A stretch of 64,000 nt of DNA, taken from Deltaproteobacteria bacterium (GTDB lineage: Bacteria > Myxococcota > Kuafuiibacteriia > Kuafuiibacteriales > Kuafuiibacteriaceae). The notes under the pieces are model-generated. The model was given only the letters and a program-made list of their open reading frames with translations. It had not been told where the DNA came from and ran no database searches. The translations under genes and the position numbers were made by a program. The number at the start of each line of letters is the position of its first letter. The first letter of the stretch is position 1. Positions 57,228-64,000 of this stretch are shown one piece after another. Location of the stretch: assembly GCA_011526105.1 (NCBI GenBank), contig WYAZ01000059.1:62001-126000 (forward strand). Direction: 5' to 3'.

Positions 57228-57967
57228 GTCTCGGCCGCCGCCCGGAAACCATAGATACGGCGAAAAGCCTCCGACTCGAGGACTTCATGAATCGGCCCCG
57301 CCACGACCTGCTGAGCATCCGCGTCGACCAGGACTGCGTGGGTCGAGTACTGAGGCAACATCGACATGCTGTGGCTCGCGACCAGCACCGCGAGGTCTCG
57401 GCTTCGTCGCAGTCGATCGAGGAGCTCGAACATGGAGCGCTCGGCCAGAGGGTCCATGGCCGAGGTGGGCTCGTCGAGTACGATGAGCCCCGGGTCGCAG
57501 ACGATCGCTTTGGCGATCAGGACGCGCTGCCGTTGACCCTCGGAGAGCTCGCGGAAGCGGCGATGCGCGAGCTCTTTCGTACCGGTCTCCTCGAGCGCGC
57601 GTTGGACGTCGGCCGCATGCCGGCCGACGAAGAAGGGGGATAGAAAGCTGCGGTGGTGATCCAAGCCTTCGCGTACGATGTCTATCACGCGCGCCGGGAC
57701 CGCGAGGTCGTAGTCGGTGCGTTGCGGGATGTAGCTCACGCACGAACTCTTGTCCCGAATGACCAGGCCTCCGACGCTGGGCAGAAGCCCGAGGATCGTG
57801 CGCAGGAGCGTAGTCTTCCCGCTGCCGTTTCGGCCGATGAGCGCCCACATCTGTCCGGATTCGATCTCGAGGTCGACCGCGGGCAGGAGTCCGTGGCCGC
57901 CGTAGCCGGCCTCCAAACCAGTGAGCTCGACCGGAACTGACGAGCGTCTTGGGGTGTCTTTGGACAA
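57224..57967 (-). CDS. Metal ABC transporter ATPase (ZnuC/MntA family)
   Basis: 247 residues, ATG start. Walker A IGRNGSGKTTLLRTIL, Q-loop YIPQRTDYD, signature LSEGQRQRVLIAKA, Walker B LIVLDEPTSAMD and the switch His in ASHSMSML. YIPQRTDYDLAVPARVIDIVREGL is characteristic of the Zn/Mn ABC class. It lies 3 bp after the solute-binding protein gene. Confidence 0.92.
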   Translation of the reverse strand: MSKDTPRRSSVPVELTGLEAGYGGHGLLPAVDLEIESGQMWALIGRNGSGKTTLLRTILGLLPSVGGLVIRDKSSCVSYIPQRTDYDLAVPARVIDIVREGLDHHRSFLSPFFVGRHAADVQRALEETGTKELAHRRFRELSEGQRQRVLIAKAIVCDPGLIVLDEPTSAMDPLAERSMFELLDRLRRSRDLAVLVASHSMSMLPQYSTHAVLVDADAQQVVAGPIHEVLESEAFRRIYGFRAAAET

Positions 57968-57970
57968 GTC

Positions 57971-58906
57971 TCAGTCTCCGCTGACCGCCGCGTTCGACGC
58001 ACCAAGGACCTCGAACAGCCCTTGGCTCAGCTTTCTAAGGCGCTCGACGTAGCTTTCGCCGCCCTCGAAGTCTGCGCCGCCTGGAAACACGTAGAGCCGC
58101 GCGTTCGCCAGCCTTGCCAGTGTCTCGCTCGGGCCCCTCTGGTAGTAGCTCTCTTGGAGCAGGGTGTGCGTCTTGGTGGATCGCATCGTCCTCAGAACCA
58201 GAGCCGTATGACTCGGGCTCGGAGCAATGCCGGGTCGCGGCTCGACGGTGGCGATCGGGGTGAGGCCGAGCCAGTCGAGGAGGTAAGCGAGCGACTGGTG
58301 GTAGGCGACCACCTGACGTTGTCCCGGCGTCAGGGTTTGAAAGCGCTCGCGCGCTTCCGTCGCCACGATGAGGAGCTGCCGGTCGAGTTGCTCGAGCTTG
58401 GCGTTGAAGTCTTTGGCGTGATTCGGTGCGAGGAGGGCGAGCCGCCCGGCGATGGCCTGTGCGACGGAGCGCGCTCGGCGCGGATCGAGCAGGAAGTGCG
58501 GATTCCCGCCCGCATGGATGTCGCCCATGGCTCGGTCGATGGGGGTATTGGGCACTTGGAGGCGCTCGACCACGCTCGAGACCTCGAGATACCCGTTCGA
58601 GCCAACCTGGATCTCCGGGTTGCGGCTGTTTGTGATCAGGCGACCCAGCCATGAAGACTCGAGGTCGAGACCGATCACGACCAAGAGGTCGGCGCGGTTC
58701 AGCGTCACCATGAAGCTGGGGCGTGGATCGACATAGTGGGGGTCCTGGTTGGGCGAGGTGAGGCACACCACGTCGACGTGTTCCGACCCTATGGCGCTCG
58801 CGATGGCGGCCAGGTCCGGCACGCTGGCTACGACCTGTAGTTTCGCCTGCGCGGTCGCCGGAACCACGAGAAGGCAGAGGGTGAGGATTCGGGCGATGGG
58901 ACTCAT
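57971..58906 (-). CDS. Metal ABC transporter substrate-binding protein (ZnuA/TroA family)
   Basis: 311 residues from ATG 58906, which has GGAGAG at the proper distance; an in-frame ATG at 58918 overlaps the upstream stop. Signal peptide MSPIARILTLCLLVVPATAQA. Cluster A-I fold: VVASVPDLAAIASAIG, DPHYVDPRPS (first metal His), GNPHFLLDPRRA (second His), VAYHQSLAYLLDWLG (third His). It lacks the long His-rich loop of Enterobacterial ZnuA. Binds Zn or Mn in the periplasm. Confidence 0.88.
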   Translation of the reverse strand: MSPIARILTLCLLVVPATAQAKLQVVASVPDLAAIASAIGSEHVDVVCLTSPNQDPHYVDPRPSFMVTLNRADLLVVIGLDLESSWLGRLITNSRNPEIQVGSNGYLEVSSVVERLQVPNTPIDRAMGDIHAGGNPHFLLDPRRARSVAQAIAGRLALLAPNHAKDFNAKLEQLDRQLLIVATEARERFQTLTPGQRQVVAYHQSLAYLLDWLGLTPIATVEPRPGIAPSPSHTALVLRTMRSTKTHTLLQESYYQRGPSETLARLANARLYVFPGGADFEGGESYVERLRKLSQGLFEVLGASNAAVSGD

Positions 58907-58917
58907 CTTTCTCTCCA

Positions 58918-60192
58918 TCAAAACTGGTGCGCGCCGTGCGCGCCCACCAGGACCTCGAGGTTGACCAAGAAGGCCCAGTAGGCCTCGGCATAGCGGGGGT
59001 AGTCGTGATTCACCTGCGCGCGCACGCGAGAAAAGTGCGAAGGATAGAACGTGACTTGTGCGGCGTAGCGCTGCCTCTCGGCGTCCCAGTCCAGGTCCAG
59101 CGGATCCTCTGCCACGCCGGTGACGAACTCGTAGCGGAGGCCCAGCTCCCACCGAAGGCTGAGGTTCCAGACGAGCTGCGAGTACAGGCCGAGGTCCTGC
59201 AAGAGATCGCCAGGCACCTGGCGGCTTCGGAACATCACCTCTGTCTGCCAGCTCAGCGCCGCGCGTTCGGTCGAGTCGACCGGGCGGTATCGGAGGTAGA
59301 GGTCGGCGCCGTGGATCACGCTGCGATTCCCGGGGCCGGTGTTGTTGGGGCCGAGCTGGCTCGAGAGGCCGACCGAGAGAGACCAGCTCGGGTCGAACGG
59401 GATGAACTGCTCGAGGGCGAGGGTGTAGAGGAGGTCTTCCGGTCCGGTCAGAGGGATCTCGGCGTCACCGAGGAAGCTCCTCGCGCAACAGTCCCCCGTG
59501 GGGTTGCCGGACGAGGCGACGAGCTCGAGGTACCAGGGGAGGGGCGCGAGCCATGAGACCTCGAGCGCCAGTCCGCGACTGCCTTCGCCGCCGAAGAACT
59601 TCGCGTTCACGAGCGGTTGGTCCATGAAGCTCCACTGGTGAGGATGGGTGCCGTTGATTCGGCCGAAGCGCGTGAGGAACTGCCCGGCCCGTAACTGGAA
59701 GTTCCCGGGTAGGCGCAGCGTGGATGCGTAGGCCTCCTCGATCTCGACGCCGAATTCGCCGAAGACGAGGTTCGCGTCGAAGCGAAAGAACGGGTCCACG
59801 TTCGCGTTCACCGATAGCTCGAGCTGCTGGAACGTGAATCCGGTGCGGCTTGGGTCGTGTGCGCCTCGTTGGTCGGGTGTGTCGATCGTGAAGTAGCCGG
59901 CGGCCACGTCGAGGATGAAGGACATGGCCGGGTTCATCGATTGCAGGGCGCGGCTGAGTCCCTGCACGACGCCGGAGTCCGCGCTCGCCGGTGGCGGCTC
60001 CCCCAAGGTGCTCTCCTCGATCGCGCGAAGCTCTTGCTCCGTGAGCTCGGGAGCGGGGGGGACGAGCGGGGTGGTGCTCGTCCGGGTGGCGGTCGTGCTC
60101 GAGGTCGAGACCTCCCGTCCGGCGGTCGCGAGCGAGGGGGCGAAGGCGCCCACCAGGAGCAATAGAGGCGCCGATAGAGACGCAGAGTTCAT
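58918..60192 (-). CDS. Outer-membrane beta-barrel protein of the metal-uptake operon
   Basis: 424 residues, ATG start. Signal peptide MNSASLSAPLLLLVGAFAPSLATA, then a low-complexity Ser/Thr/Pro/Glu linker to about residue 85. The rest is strand-rich and closes with aromatic-ended segments (RVRAQVNHDYPRYAEAYWAFLVNLEVLVGAHGAHQF, ending in Phe), as in porin-like barrels. LRAGQFLTRFGRINGTHPHQW is typical of OprP-type/zinc-linked porins. Located directly before the ABC solute-binding gene (sharing one base with its first possible start), it probably lets the metal or a chelate cross the outer membrane. Confidence 0.78.
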   Translation of the reverse strand: MNSASLSAPLLLLVGAFAPSLATAGREVSTSSTTATRTSTTPLVPPAPELTEQELRAIEESTLGEPPPASADSGVVQGLSRALQSMNPAMSFILDVAAGYFTIDTPDQRGAHDPSRTGFTFQQLELSVNANVDPFFRFDANLVFGEFGVEIEEAYASTLRLPGNFQLRAGQFLTRFGRINGTHPHQWSFMDQPLVNAKFFGGEGSRGLALEVSWLAPLPWYLELVASSGNPTGDCCARSFLGDAEIPLTGPEDLLYTLALEQFIPFDPSWSLSVGLSSQLGPNNTGPGNRSVIHGADLYLRYRPVDSTERAALSWQTEVMFRSRQVPGDLLQDLGLYSQLVWNLSLRWELGLRYEFVTGVAEDPLDLDWDAERQRYAAQVTFYPSHFSRVRAQVNHDYPRYAEAYWAFLVNLEVLVGAHGAHQF

Positions 60193-60242
60193 CGAGTACC
60201 CACTTCCTGCAGGGGGGGATCAAAAAGGGCAGAGGTCTTGGC

Positions 60243-60608
60243 TCAGGCGGGAGGGGAAGACTTGGGTGCGTAGGCGAGCGGGGCGGGGCGCGGAGGGGCG
60301 GCGCTCGGTGCGGCTACAGGCGCAGAGCGGGCGGCGATGAACGCGCCGGTGTCGGGCTGAAGCGCCGCGCTTTCAGATCGCAGCGAGAACGACGGGTCGC
60401 AGTGCTCGTGCGGAGAAGCGGCGTTTTCGTTGGCCCAAAGACCGGCCTCCGCGCCAGGTTCGCGCTCGGTCGCTTCGACGTGGATGAGCTCGCCGTGCTC
60501 GGGGCACACGGCGTGGGCGTTTTCGTGTGCGTGCGAGAGGGCACCTAGCCCCGGAATCGCCCAAGAGGCGGCGGCGACGAGCGCGCCGAGGGTCCTCCAC
60601 CACTGCAT
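60243..60608 (-). CDS. Small exported His/Cys metal-binding protein
   Basis: 121 residues from ATG 60608. Signal-like segment WWRTLGALVAAASWAIPGLGALSHA. Two metal-type clusters follow, HAHENAHAVCPEHGELIH and SPHEHCDP, then an Ala/Pro-rich tail ending LAYAPKSSPPA, like small DUF2946-type proteins found near metal-transport genes. It is first in the operon with the outer-membrane protein and the ABC importer, downstream of the Fur-like box. It may be a periplasmic metal chaperone. Confidence 0.65.
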   Translation of the reverse strand: MQWWRTLGALVAAASWAIPGLGALSHAHENAHAVCPEHGELIHVEATEREPGAEAGLWANENAASPHEHCDPSFSLRSESAALQPDTGAFIAARSAPVAAPSAAPPRPAPLAYAPKSSPPA

Positions 60609-60654
60609 CGACCCAGCCAAAAGGCGTCTGGGCGCCAGGATTGTCAACGGACGC

Positions 60655-60682
60655 TTGACTTCGACCTGGGATTGATGATGAT
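60655..60682 (+). promoter_or_regulatory. Possible bfd promoter
   Basis: TTGACT (60655-60660) and GATGAT (60677-60682) are 16 bp apart, with 29 bp then left to the bfd ATG. The -10 lies inside the Fur-like box, so Fur would block it. The weak -10 makes this tentative. Confidence 0.35.
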
Positions 60683-60695
60683 GAGAATCATTCGC
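60677..60695. promoter_or_regulatory. Fur box between the divergent metal operons
   Basis: GATGATGAGAATCATTCGC matches the classical 19-bp Fur box at 15 positions. The core TGAGAAT-C-ATTCGCA is a 7-1-7 inverted repeat with one mismatch. It lies 17 bp upstream of bfd and 69 bp upstream of the His-rich protein gene, so it can serve both transcripts. Confidence 0.78.
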
Positions 60696-60711
60696 ATTCG
60701 CAGGAGGGCCG

Positions 60712-60921
60712 ATGTTTCTCTGTCTCTGTAAGGCCGTTTCGGACCGCAAGGTCCGCCAGGTCGTTTCTGAAGGCGCGGGTTCCGTGAAGGATGTCGCGCA
60801 TGCTTGCGACGCGGGCACAGGCAAGGGTTGTGGAGCGTGTTTGGTATCGATTCGCAGTCTCCTTCACGAGACCGAGGAAGCTTGCCAAAACAACGAGAGC
60901 CCAACACCATCCGCGGGCTGA
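60712..60921 (+). CDS. bfd: Bacterioferritin-associated ferredoxin
   Basis: 69 residues, ATG start with GGAGG 6 nt upstream. [2Fe-2S] Bfd fold: the ligand cysteines are in FLCLCKAVSD (C-x-C) and GCGACLVS (C-x2-C), separated by the expected ~32 residues. It passes electrons to bacterioferritin haem to release stored iron. It sits behind the Fur box and 14 bp ahead of bfr. Confidence 0.93.
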   Translation: MFLCLCKAVSDRKVRQVVSEGAGSVKDVAHACDAGTGKGCGACLVSIRSLLHETEEACQNNESPTPSAG

Positions 60922-60935
60922 AGAGGCGCCCCAAG

Positions 60936-61421
60936 ATGGCTGAGAATCGCTCGAACCCAAAGATCATCGACCTTCTGAACGACGTGCTGACCGCGGAGCT
61001 CACCGCGATCAACCAGTACTTCCTGCACGCAGAGATGTGTCACCACTGGGGTTACGAACGGCTCTACGGCGCCATGCGACACCACTCCATCGACGAGATG
61101 AAACACGCCGAGAAGGTGATGGAGCGCGTGCTCTACCTCAAAGGCATCCCGAACGTGCAGCGCCTCGGCAAGCTCAACATCGGCGAGACCGTGCCGGAGA
61201 TGTTGACCTCCGATCACGCCCTCGAGATGGCGGCGGTGGAGAGGCTCAACGACTCCATCGAGATCTGCCGGGAGCAGAATGACAACGGCACGAGGCTACT
61301 CCTCGAAGCCATCCTCGCCTCCGAAGAAGAGCACATCGACTGGATCGAAGCGCAGCAGGATCTTCTCGAGCAGATTGGGGTCCAGAACTACCTCTCGCAG
61401 CAGGTCAAGAAGGCCGACTGA
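60936..61421 (+). CDS. bfr: Bacterioferritin
   Basis: 161 residues from ATG 60936 (MAENRSNPKII). Family N-terminus VLTAELTAINQYFLHAEMCHHWGYERL; ferroxidase residues are in AELTAINQYF, IDEMKHAE, LEMAAVERLN and SEEEHIDWIE. Met in DEMKHAE is the haem ligand position (Met52 in E. coli). It ends QNYLSQQVKKAD. A haem-binding iron-storage shell, co-transcribed with bfd. Confidence 0.95.
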   Translation: MAENRSNPKIIDLLNDVLTAELTAINQYFLHAEMCHHWGYERLYGAMRHHSIDEMKHAEKVMERVLYLKGIPNVQRLGKLNIGETVPEMLTSDHALEMAAVERLNDSIEICREQNDNGTRLLLEAILASEEEHIDWIEAQQDLLEQIGVQNYLSQQVKKAD

Positions 61422-61442
61422 CCCGGGTTTCGGTGCCCGCTC

Positions 61443-62360
61443 TTGGTCGCTTTGTCACCAGCCGCTCGTTCTGCCCGTGTGAGGCGGGTCCTCATCCTCA
61501 TCCTGGGCGCGAACCTCCTCGTCAGCCTCGCAAAGCTCGTGGTGGGCTTGTCGCAGGGACTGGCCGCGGTGACCGCGGACGGCATCCACTCGCTCGTGGA
61601 TGCCAGCTCCAACATCGTGGGGCTCTTTGCGGTCTACTTCGCCGCGGAACCCGCTGATCGTGAGCATCCTTATGGGCACGCCAAACTCGAGGCGCTCGCG
61701 GCGCTCTTTATCGGCGGCATGGTGGGCATGACCGCGATCGAGCTGGTGCGGATGTCCGTCACCGCGCTCCTCGAGGACCGGAGCCCCTCGGTGTCGGGCG
61801 CAACGGTCGCCGTGATGCTCGCCACCTTGTTCGTCAACATCGGAGTGGTCTCCTACGAACGCTGGGAGGGGAAGCGCTTGAAGAGCCCCATTCTTCTGGC
61901 GGACGCAGAGCATACGCTCTCGGACGTGCTCGTCACGGTCGGGGTGCTCGGCTCGCTGGGGCTGGTGAAGCTCGGCTATCCGCAGGCTGATCCCGTGCTC
62001 GCCCTCGGCCTCGTCGGCTTCATTGTCTACATCGCGGTTCGGATCGTGAAAGGCGCGGTGCTCGTGCTCGCCGATTCGGCGCAGCTCGAGCCAGGGGCGG
62101 TGCGTTCGGTGGCGGAGGTTCTGCCCGGCGTGATTCGGGTGGGCGAGGTTCGGAGCCGCGGACTCGAGACCGCGGTGTTTGTGGATCTGGCGGTCGGAGT
62201 CGCGCCTCAGCTCTCGCTGAAAGACGCTCATGACCTCTCTCATCGCGTCGAGGAGGCCATCCGCGCCGCGTTCCCCGAGGTCGTGGACGTGGTGGTCCAC
62301 ATCGAGCCGGCGGAGAGTTCAGTCCCGCAGGTAGAACTCACGAGTCAGCGCGGCGAGTGA
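61443..62360 (+). CDS. Cation diffusion facilitator (CDF) metal exporter
   Basis: 305 residues from a TTG start; a GTG at residue 13 is also possible and neither has a good ribosome site. Six membrane helices up to about residue 205, then a cytoplasmic CDF dimerisation domain (VAEVLPGVIRVGEVRSRGLETAVFVDLAVGVAPQLSLKDAHDLSHRVEEAI). The metal site is in helix 2 (ADGIHSLVDASSN) and helix 5 (DAEHTLSDVLVT), the H/D-x3-D pattern of Zn/Fe exporters such as FieF. It follows bfr by 21 bp and may share the Fur-controlled transcript. The 3' end overlaps the convergent hydrolase gene by 42 bp. Confidence 0.9.
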   Translation: MVALSPAARSARVRRVLILILGANLLVSLAKLVVGLSQGLAAVTADGIHSLVDASSNIVGLFAVYFAAEPADREHPYGHAKLEALAALFIGGMVGMTAIELVRMSVTALLEDRSPSVSGATVAVMLATLFVNIGVVSYERWEGKRLKSPILLADAEHTLSDVLVTVGVLGSLGLVKLGYPQADPVLALGLVGFIVYIAVRIVKGAVLVLADSAQLEPGAVRSVAEVLPGVIRVGEVRSRGLETAVFVDLAVGVAPQLSLKDAHDLSHRVEEAIRAAFPEVVDVVVHIEPAESSVPQVELTSQRGE

Positions 62361-63053
62361 CGTCGGGGCTTCGAAGGGTACGTCGTGACCGGCGTTCGGA
62401 ACGACGTGGAGAGAAGCGCGCGGGATGAGCTTCACCAGTTCCTCCGCGATCTCTCGGAACTTCGAGTCGAGCGCTCCAACGATGAGCTGGGACTCTTGCG
62501 ATAGCTCGCGAAGCCTCGGCTTGAAGTTCGGCATCGCTCCCAGTCCGAGGATCTCCATAGCAAACGCGAGTTGAGCGGGGTCGTGTTGCGCACGCCAGCG
62601 GCTCATCGCGGCGTGCTGTTCAGGCGAGGCGTTTACTCGGCCGCCAAAGAGCGGGTTCTCGTCCCAGGAAGGGAAGAAGCCCGCGAGCCCCCGGTCGCGC
62701 AGCAAGTCCGCCCAGCGGCGGTCCGAGGCACGGCGCTCGGCACGCTCGGCCGCATCCTCGATGCCCGGATGGACGCCGAGGAGTCCCAGGCGATGGACGC
62801 GCTCGGGGTGGGCGATGGCGATCGCCAAGGCGAGCCTCGCACCCATGGAGTAGCCGAGGAGGTCGAAGCGAGGGGGGAGGCGCTGGAGCAGCACCTCCAC
62901 TGCGTCGTGAAACCGCCACTCGGCCGAGATTGGAAAGCCTGGGTCGTGTCCGGGGAGCGCGGCCACGAGCACCTCGGCGTCGCTCGGGAGGTGCCCGAGC
63001 ATCGAGTGGAACGCCTCTGGCCGCCCGCCAAAACCATGCAATAGAACAAGCAC
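62319..63053 (-). CDS. Alpha/beta hydrolase, MenH-like
   Basis: 244 residues, GTG start with TGAGGT upstream. Oxyanion sequence LHGFGGRPEAFHSML, nucleophile elbow GYSMGARLAL with Ser, and a C-terminal NAGHDVPFE His. The lid phrase LGVHPGIEDAAERAERRASDRRWADLLRDRGLAGFFPSWDENPLF closely follows MenH (menaquinone pathway, pyruvate elimination). Without other men genes nearby, a general hydrolase role remains possible. Confidence 0.8.
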   Translation of the reverse strand: MLVLLHGFGGRPEAFHSMLGHLPSDAEVLVAALPGHDPGFPISAEWRFHDAVEVLLQRLPPRFDLLGYSMGARLALAIAIAHPERVHRLGLLGVHPGIEDAAERAERRASDRRWADLLRDRGLAGFFPSWDENPLFGGRVNASPEQHAAMSRWRAQHDPAQLAFAMEILGLGAMPNFKPRLRELSQESQLIVGALDSKFREIAEELVKLIPRASLHVVPNAGHDVPFEAPTSLAALTREFYLRD

Positions 63054-63056
63054 GGG

Positions 63057-63587
63057 ATGACCTCACTCTCACTTCGAGCTCGCGTAAAGAGAAAACGCGG
63101 TTGCCGGACCTTCGTCGTTTCGGCCACGCTTCTCCCCCTCGTGCTCCTGAAGTTGCTGCTGGTGCTGCACGCCGCGGTGGCGGTCGCGCTCGCGGGTGCG
63201 GCGACCCACAACGGGTTGCTCGGCCTGTCGAGCCTTCGGGGACGGCCGCCCCGGGTTCGGCTCGAGCGGTTCTACCCGAGTGCCGTCTTGTGGCTCTTCC
63301 TGGCCAGCGTGCTCATCGGCGCGCTCCTCTATCCGAGCTTTCGGGTGGATGTTCGGGCGGCGTATCTCGATGAGGCGATGCCCCTGGGCACCCGGCTCTT
63401 CGAGTTCAAGGAGCACCTCGTGGCGATGGGTCTCTTCGCGGCGGTGGTTCAGCGCGTCCTGGCCGGCCGGGATGAAATGACCGCTGCCGACCGACTTCTC
63501 TTCGACGTCGCCCGGGTGGCCGTGATGCTCGTCGTCTTCTACGCTGGCCTGGTCGGCTTCTTCTTGGTGAGTGTGAAGTCGGTATGA
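63057..63587 (+). CDS. Membrane protein, unknown function
   Basis: 176 residues, ATG start only 3 bp from the divergent hydrolase start, so a later start is possible. Four hydrophobic segments: about 19-50, 75-95, 118-133 and 148-172. Membrane-embedded His residues (VLHAAVAV, ATHNG, KEHLVAM) could ligate haem or metal. Coupled by ATGA to the next membrane-protein gene. I do not recognise the family. Confidence 0.6.
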   Translation: MTSLSLRARVKRKRGCRTFVVSATLLPLVLLKLLLVLHAAVAVALAGAATHNGLLGLSSLRGRPPRVRLERFYPSAVLWLFLASVLIGALLYPSFRVDVRAAYLDEAMPLGTRLFEFKEHLVAMGLFAAVVQRVLAGRDEMTAADRLLFDVARVAVMLVVFYAGLVGFFLVSVKSV

Positions 63588-63910
63588 GCGGCGCGCTGCG
63601 TTTGGCCCTCGCGTGGCTCGCGAGCGCCCTTGTATATCTGTTGATCATCGTGTTGCCCGCGCCGCGCCCCCTCTATCTACCCGCGGAGGGCCGCGTCGCG
63701 CTCGAGGCGTCCCCGGAGGTGATCACGATCGGTTGGTATGGGGCCGTGGTCCTGGCCTCCTGCGCCGGGCCGCTCGTTTGGTGGCTCAGCGGACGGTTGC
63801 GGGGGGGGCGAGTGTCCCCCTTGATGGAGCGCCGCCTTGTGCTCGCGGCGGTGCTCGCTTTGCTTCTGCAGGCCATGATCCTCGCCTGGTTCGAGCTTCT
63901 CTCTCCCTAG
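63584..63910 (+). CDS. Small membrane protein
   Basis: 108 residues, ATG start overlapping the previous stop (ATGA). Three hydrophobic segments (LALAWLASALVYLLIIVLPA, ITIGWYGAVVLASCAGPLVWWLS, LVLAAVLALLLQAMILAWFELL). Probably forms a complex with the 176-residue membrane protein. Function unknown. Confidence 0.6.
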   Translation: MSGALRLALAWLASALVYLLIIVLPAPRPLYLPAEGRVALEASPEVITIGWYGAVVLASCAGPLVWWLSGRLRGGRVSPLMERRLVLAAVLALLLQAMILAWFELLSP

Positions 63911-63922
63911 TGCGGGTCACCG

Positions 63923-63953
63923 GCTAGCCTCCACGTTTCCAGGGGACTAGCCC
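63923..63953. repeat. Imperfect inverted repeat near the right edge
   Basis: GGCTAG (63923-63928) and CTAGCC (63948-63953) flank a partly pairable middle. It lies 13 bp past the last stop codon and could be a terminator stem, but no T tract follows. Nothing else is recognisable up to 64000. Confidence 0.25.
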
Positions 63954-64000
63954 CACTGCCTGCCAGGATGTGCCCAAGCTCACTCCTGCCCGTCCCAGCC

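Overview
This is a high-GC chromosomal segment, densely coded on both strands, with no rRNA, tRNA, CRISPR array or insertion sequence that I can see. The gene content suggests a Myxococcota bacterium, probably of the Polyangia/Sandaracinus type. The clues are Ser/Thr kinases of the HRDVTPEN type, many lipoproteins (some Cys-rich), RlmN/Cfr-like radical SAM enzymes, PilZ proteins and large numbers of GTG starts. That placement is inference from style, not from a marker gene.

Layout: 1-5852 (minus) is an AddAB-like helicase/nuclease pair whose A subunit runs off the left edge. 5942-13160 (plus) holds a PilZ/receiver-like protein, a Ser/Thr kinase, an RlmN/Cfr-family enzyme, a PPC-domain protein and a large membrane protein. 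13205-15625 is a divergent pair, a Crp/Fnr regulator and a GH13-like protein that seems to have lost its nucleophile. 15610-18613 (minus) is a TetR-amidohydrolase-hydroxylase operon with an operator placed inside its promoter. 18667-23418 (minus) is a glycogen block (lipoprotein, glgA, glgP). 24983-29676 is an ArsR-methyltransferase regulator with a palindromic operator over its own start codon, followed by metH.

30863-35764 (plus) is a run of M23 peptidase, LMW phosphatase, fructosamine-kinase-like protein (a likely deglycation pair), methyltransferase and tandem SRPBCC protein. 35774-35988 is a decayed MDR oxidoreductase with an internal deletion. 36120-42459 holds a hybrid sensor kinase, a RegB/RegA-type redox two-component system and a coupled photolyase/TIGR01777 pair. 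42581-43905 is a universal stress protein and a ribosome-hibernation protein behind a candidate sigma-54 promoter. 44187-45821 is an unrecognised protein built of four degenerate helical repeats.

45881-51726 (minus) is a complete SUF iron-sulfur operon (Rrf2 regulator, sufB, C, D, S, T) with a 12+12 bp perfect operator palindrome. 51781-56392 holds a dihaem-type propeller lipoprotein, an exported barrel-like protein and two lipoproteins. 56358-61421 is a metal-homeostasis island: a metal ABC importer, an outer-membrane protein and a His-rich exported protein face bfd-bfr across one Fur-like box, with a CDF exporter downstream. The right end has a MenH-like hydrolase and two small membrane proteins.

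The strongest candidates for something new are the four-repeat protein, the nucleophile-less GH13 homologue, the N-terminally extended glycogen synthase, and the promoter/operator arrangements at 18593-18620, 24983-25006 and 42581-42617.
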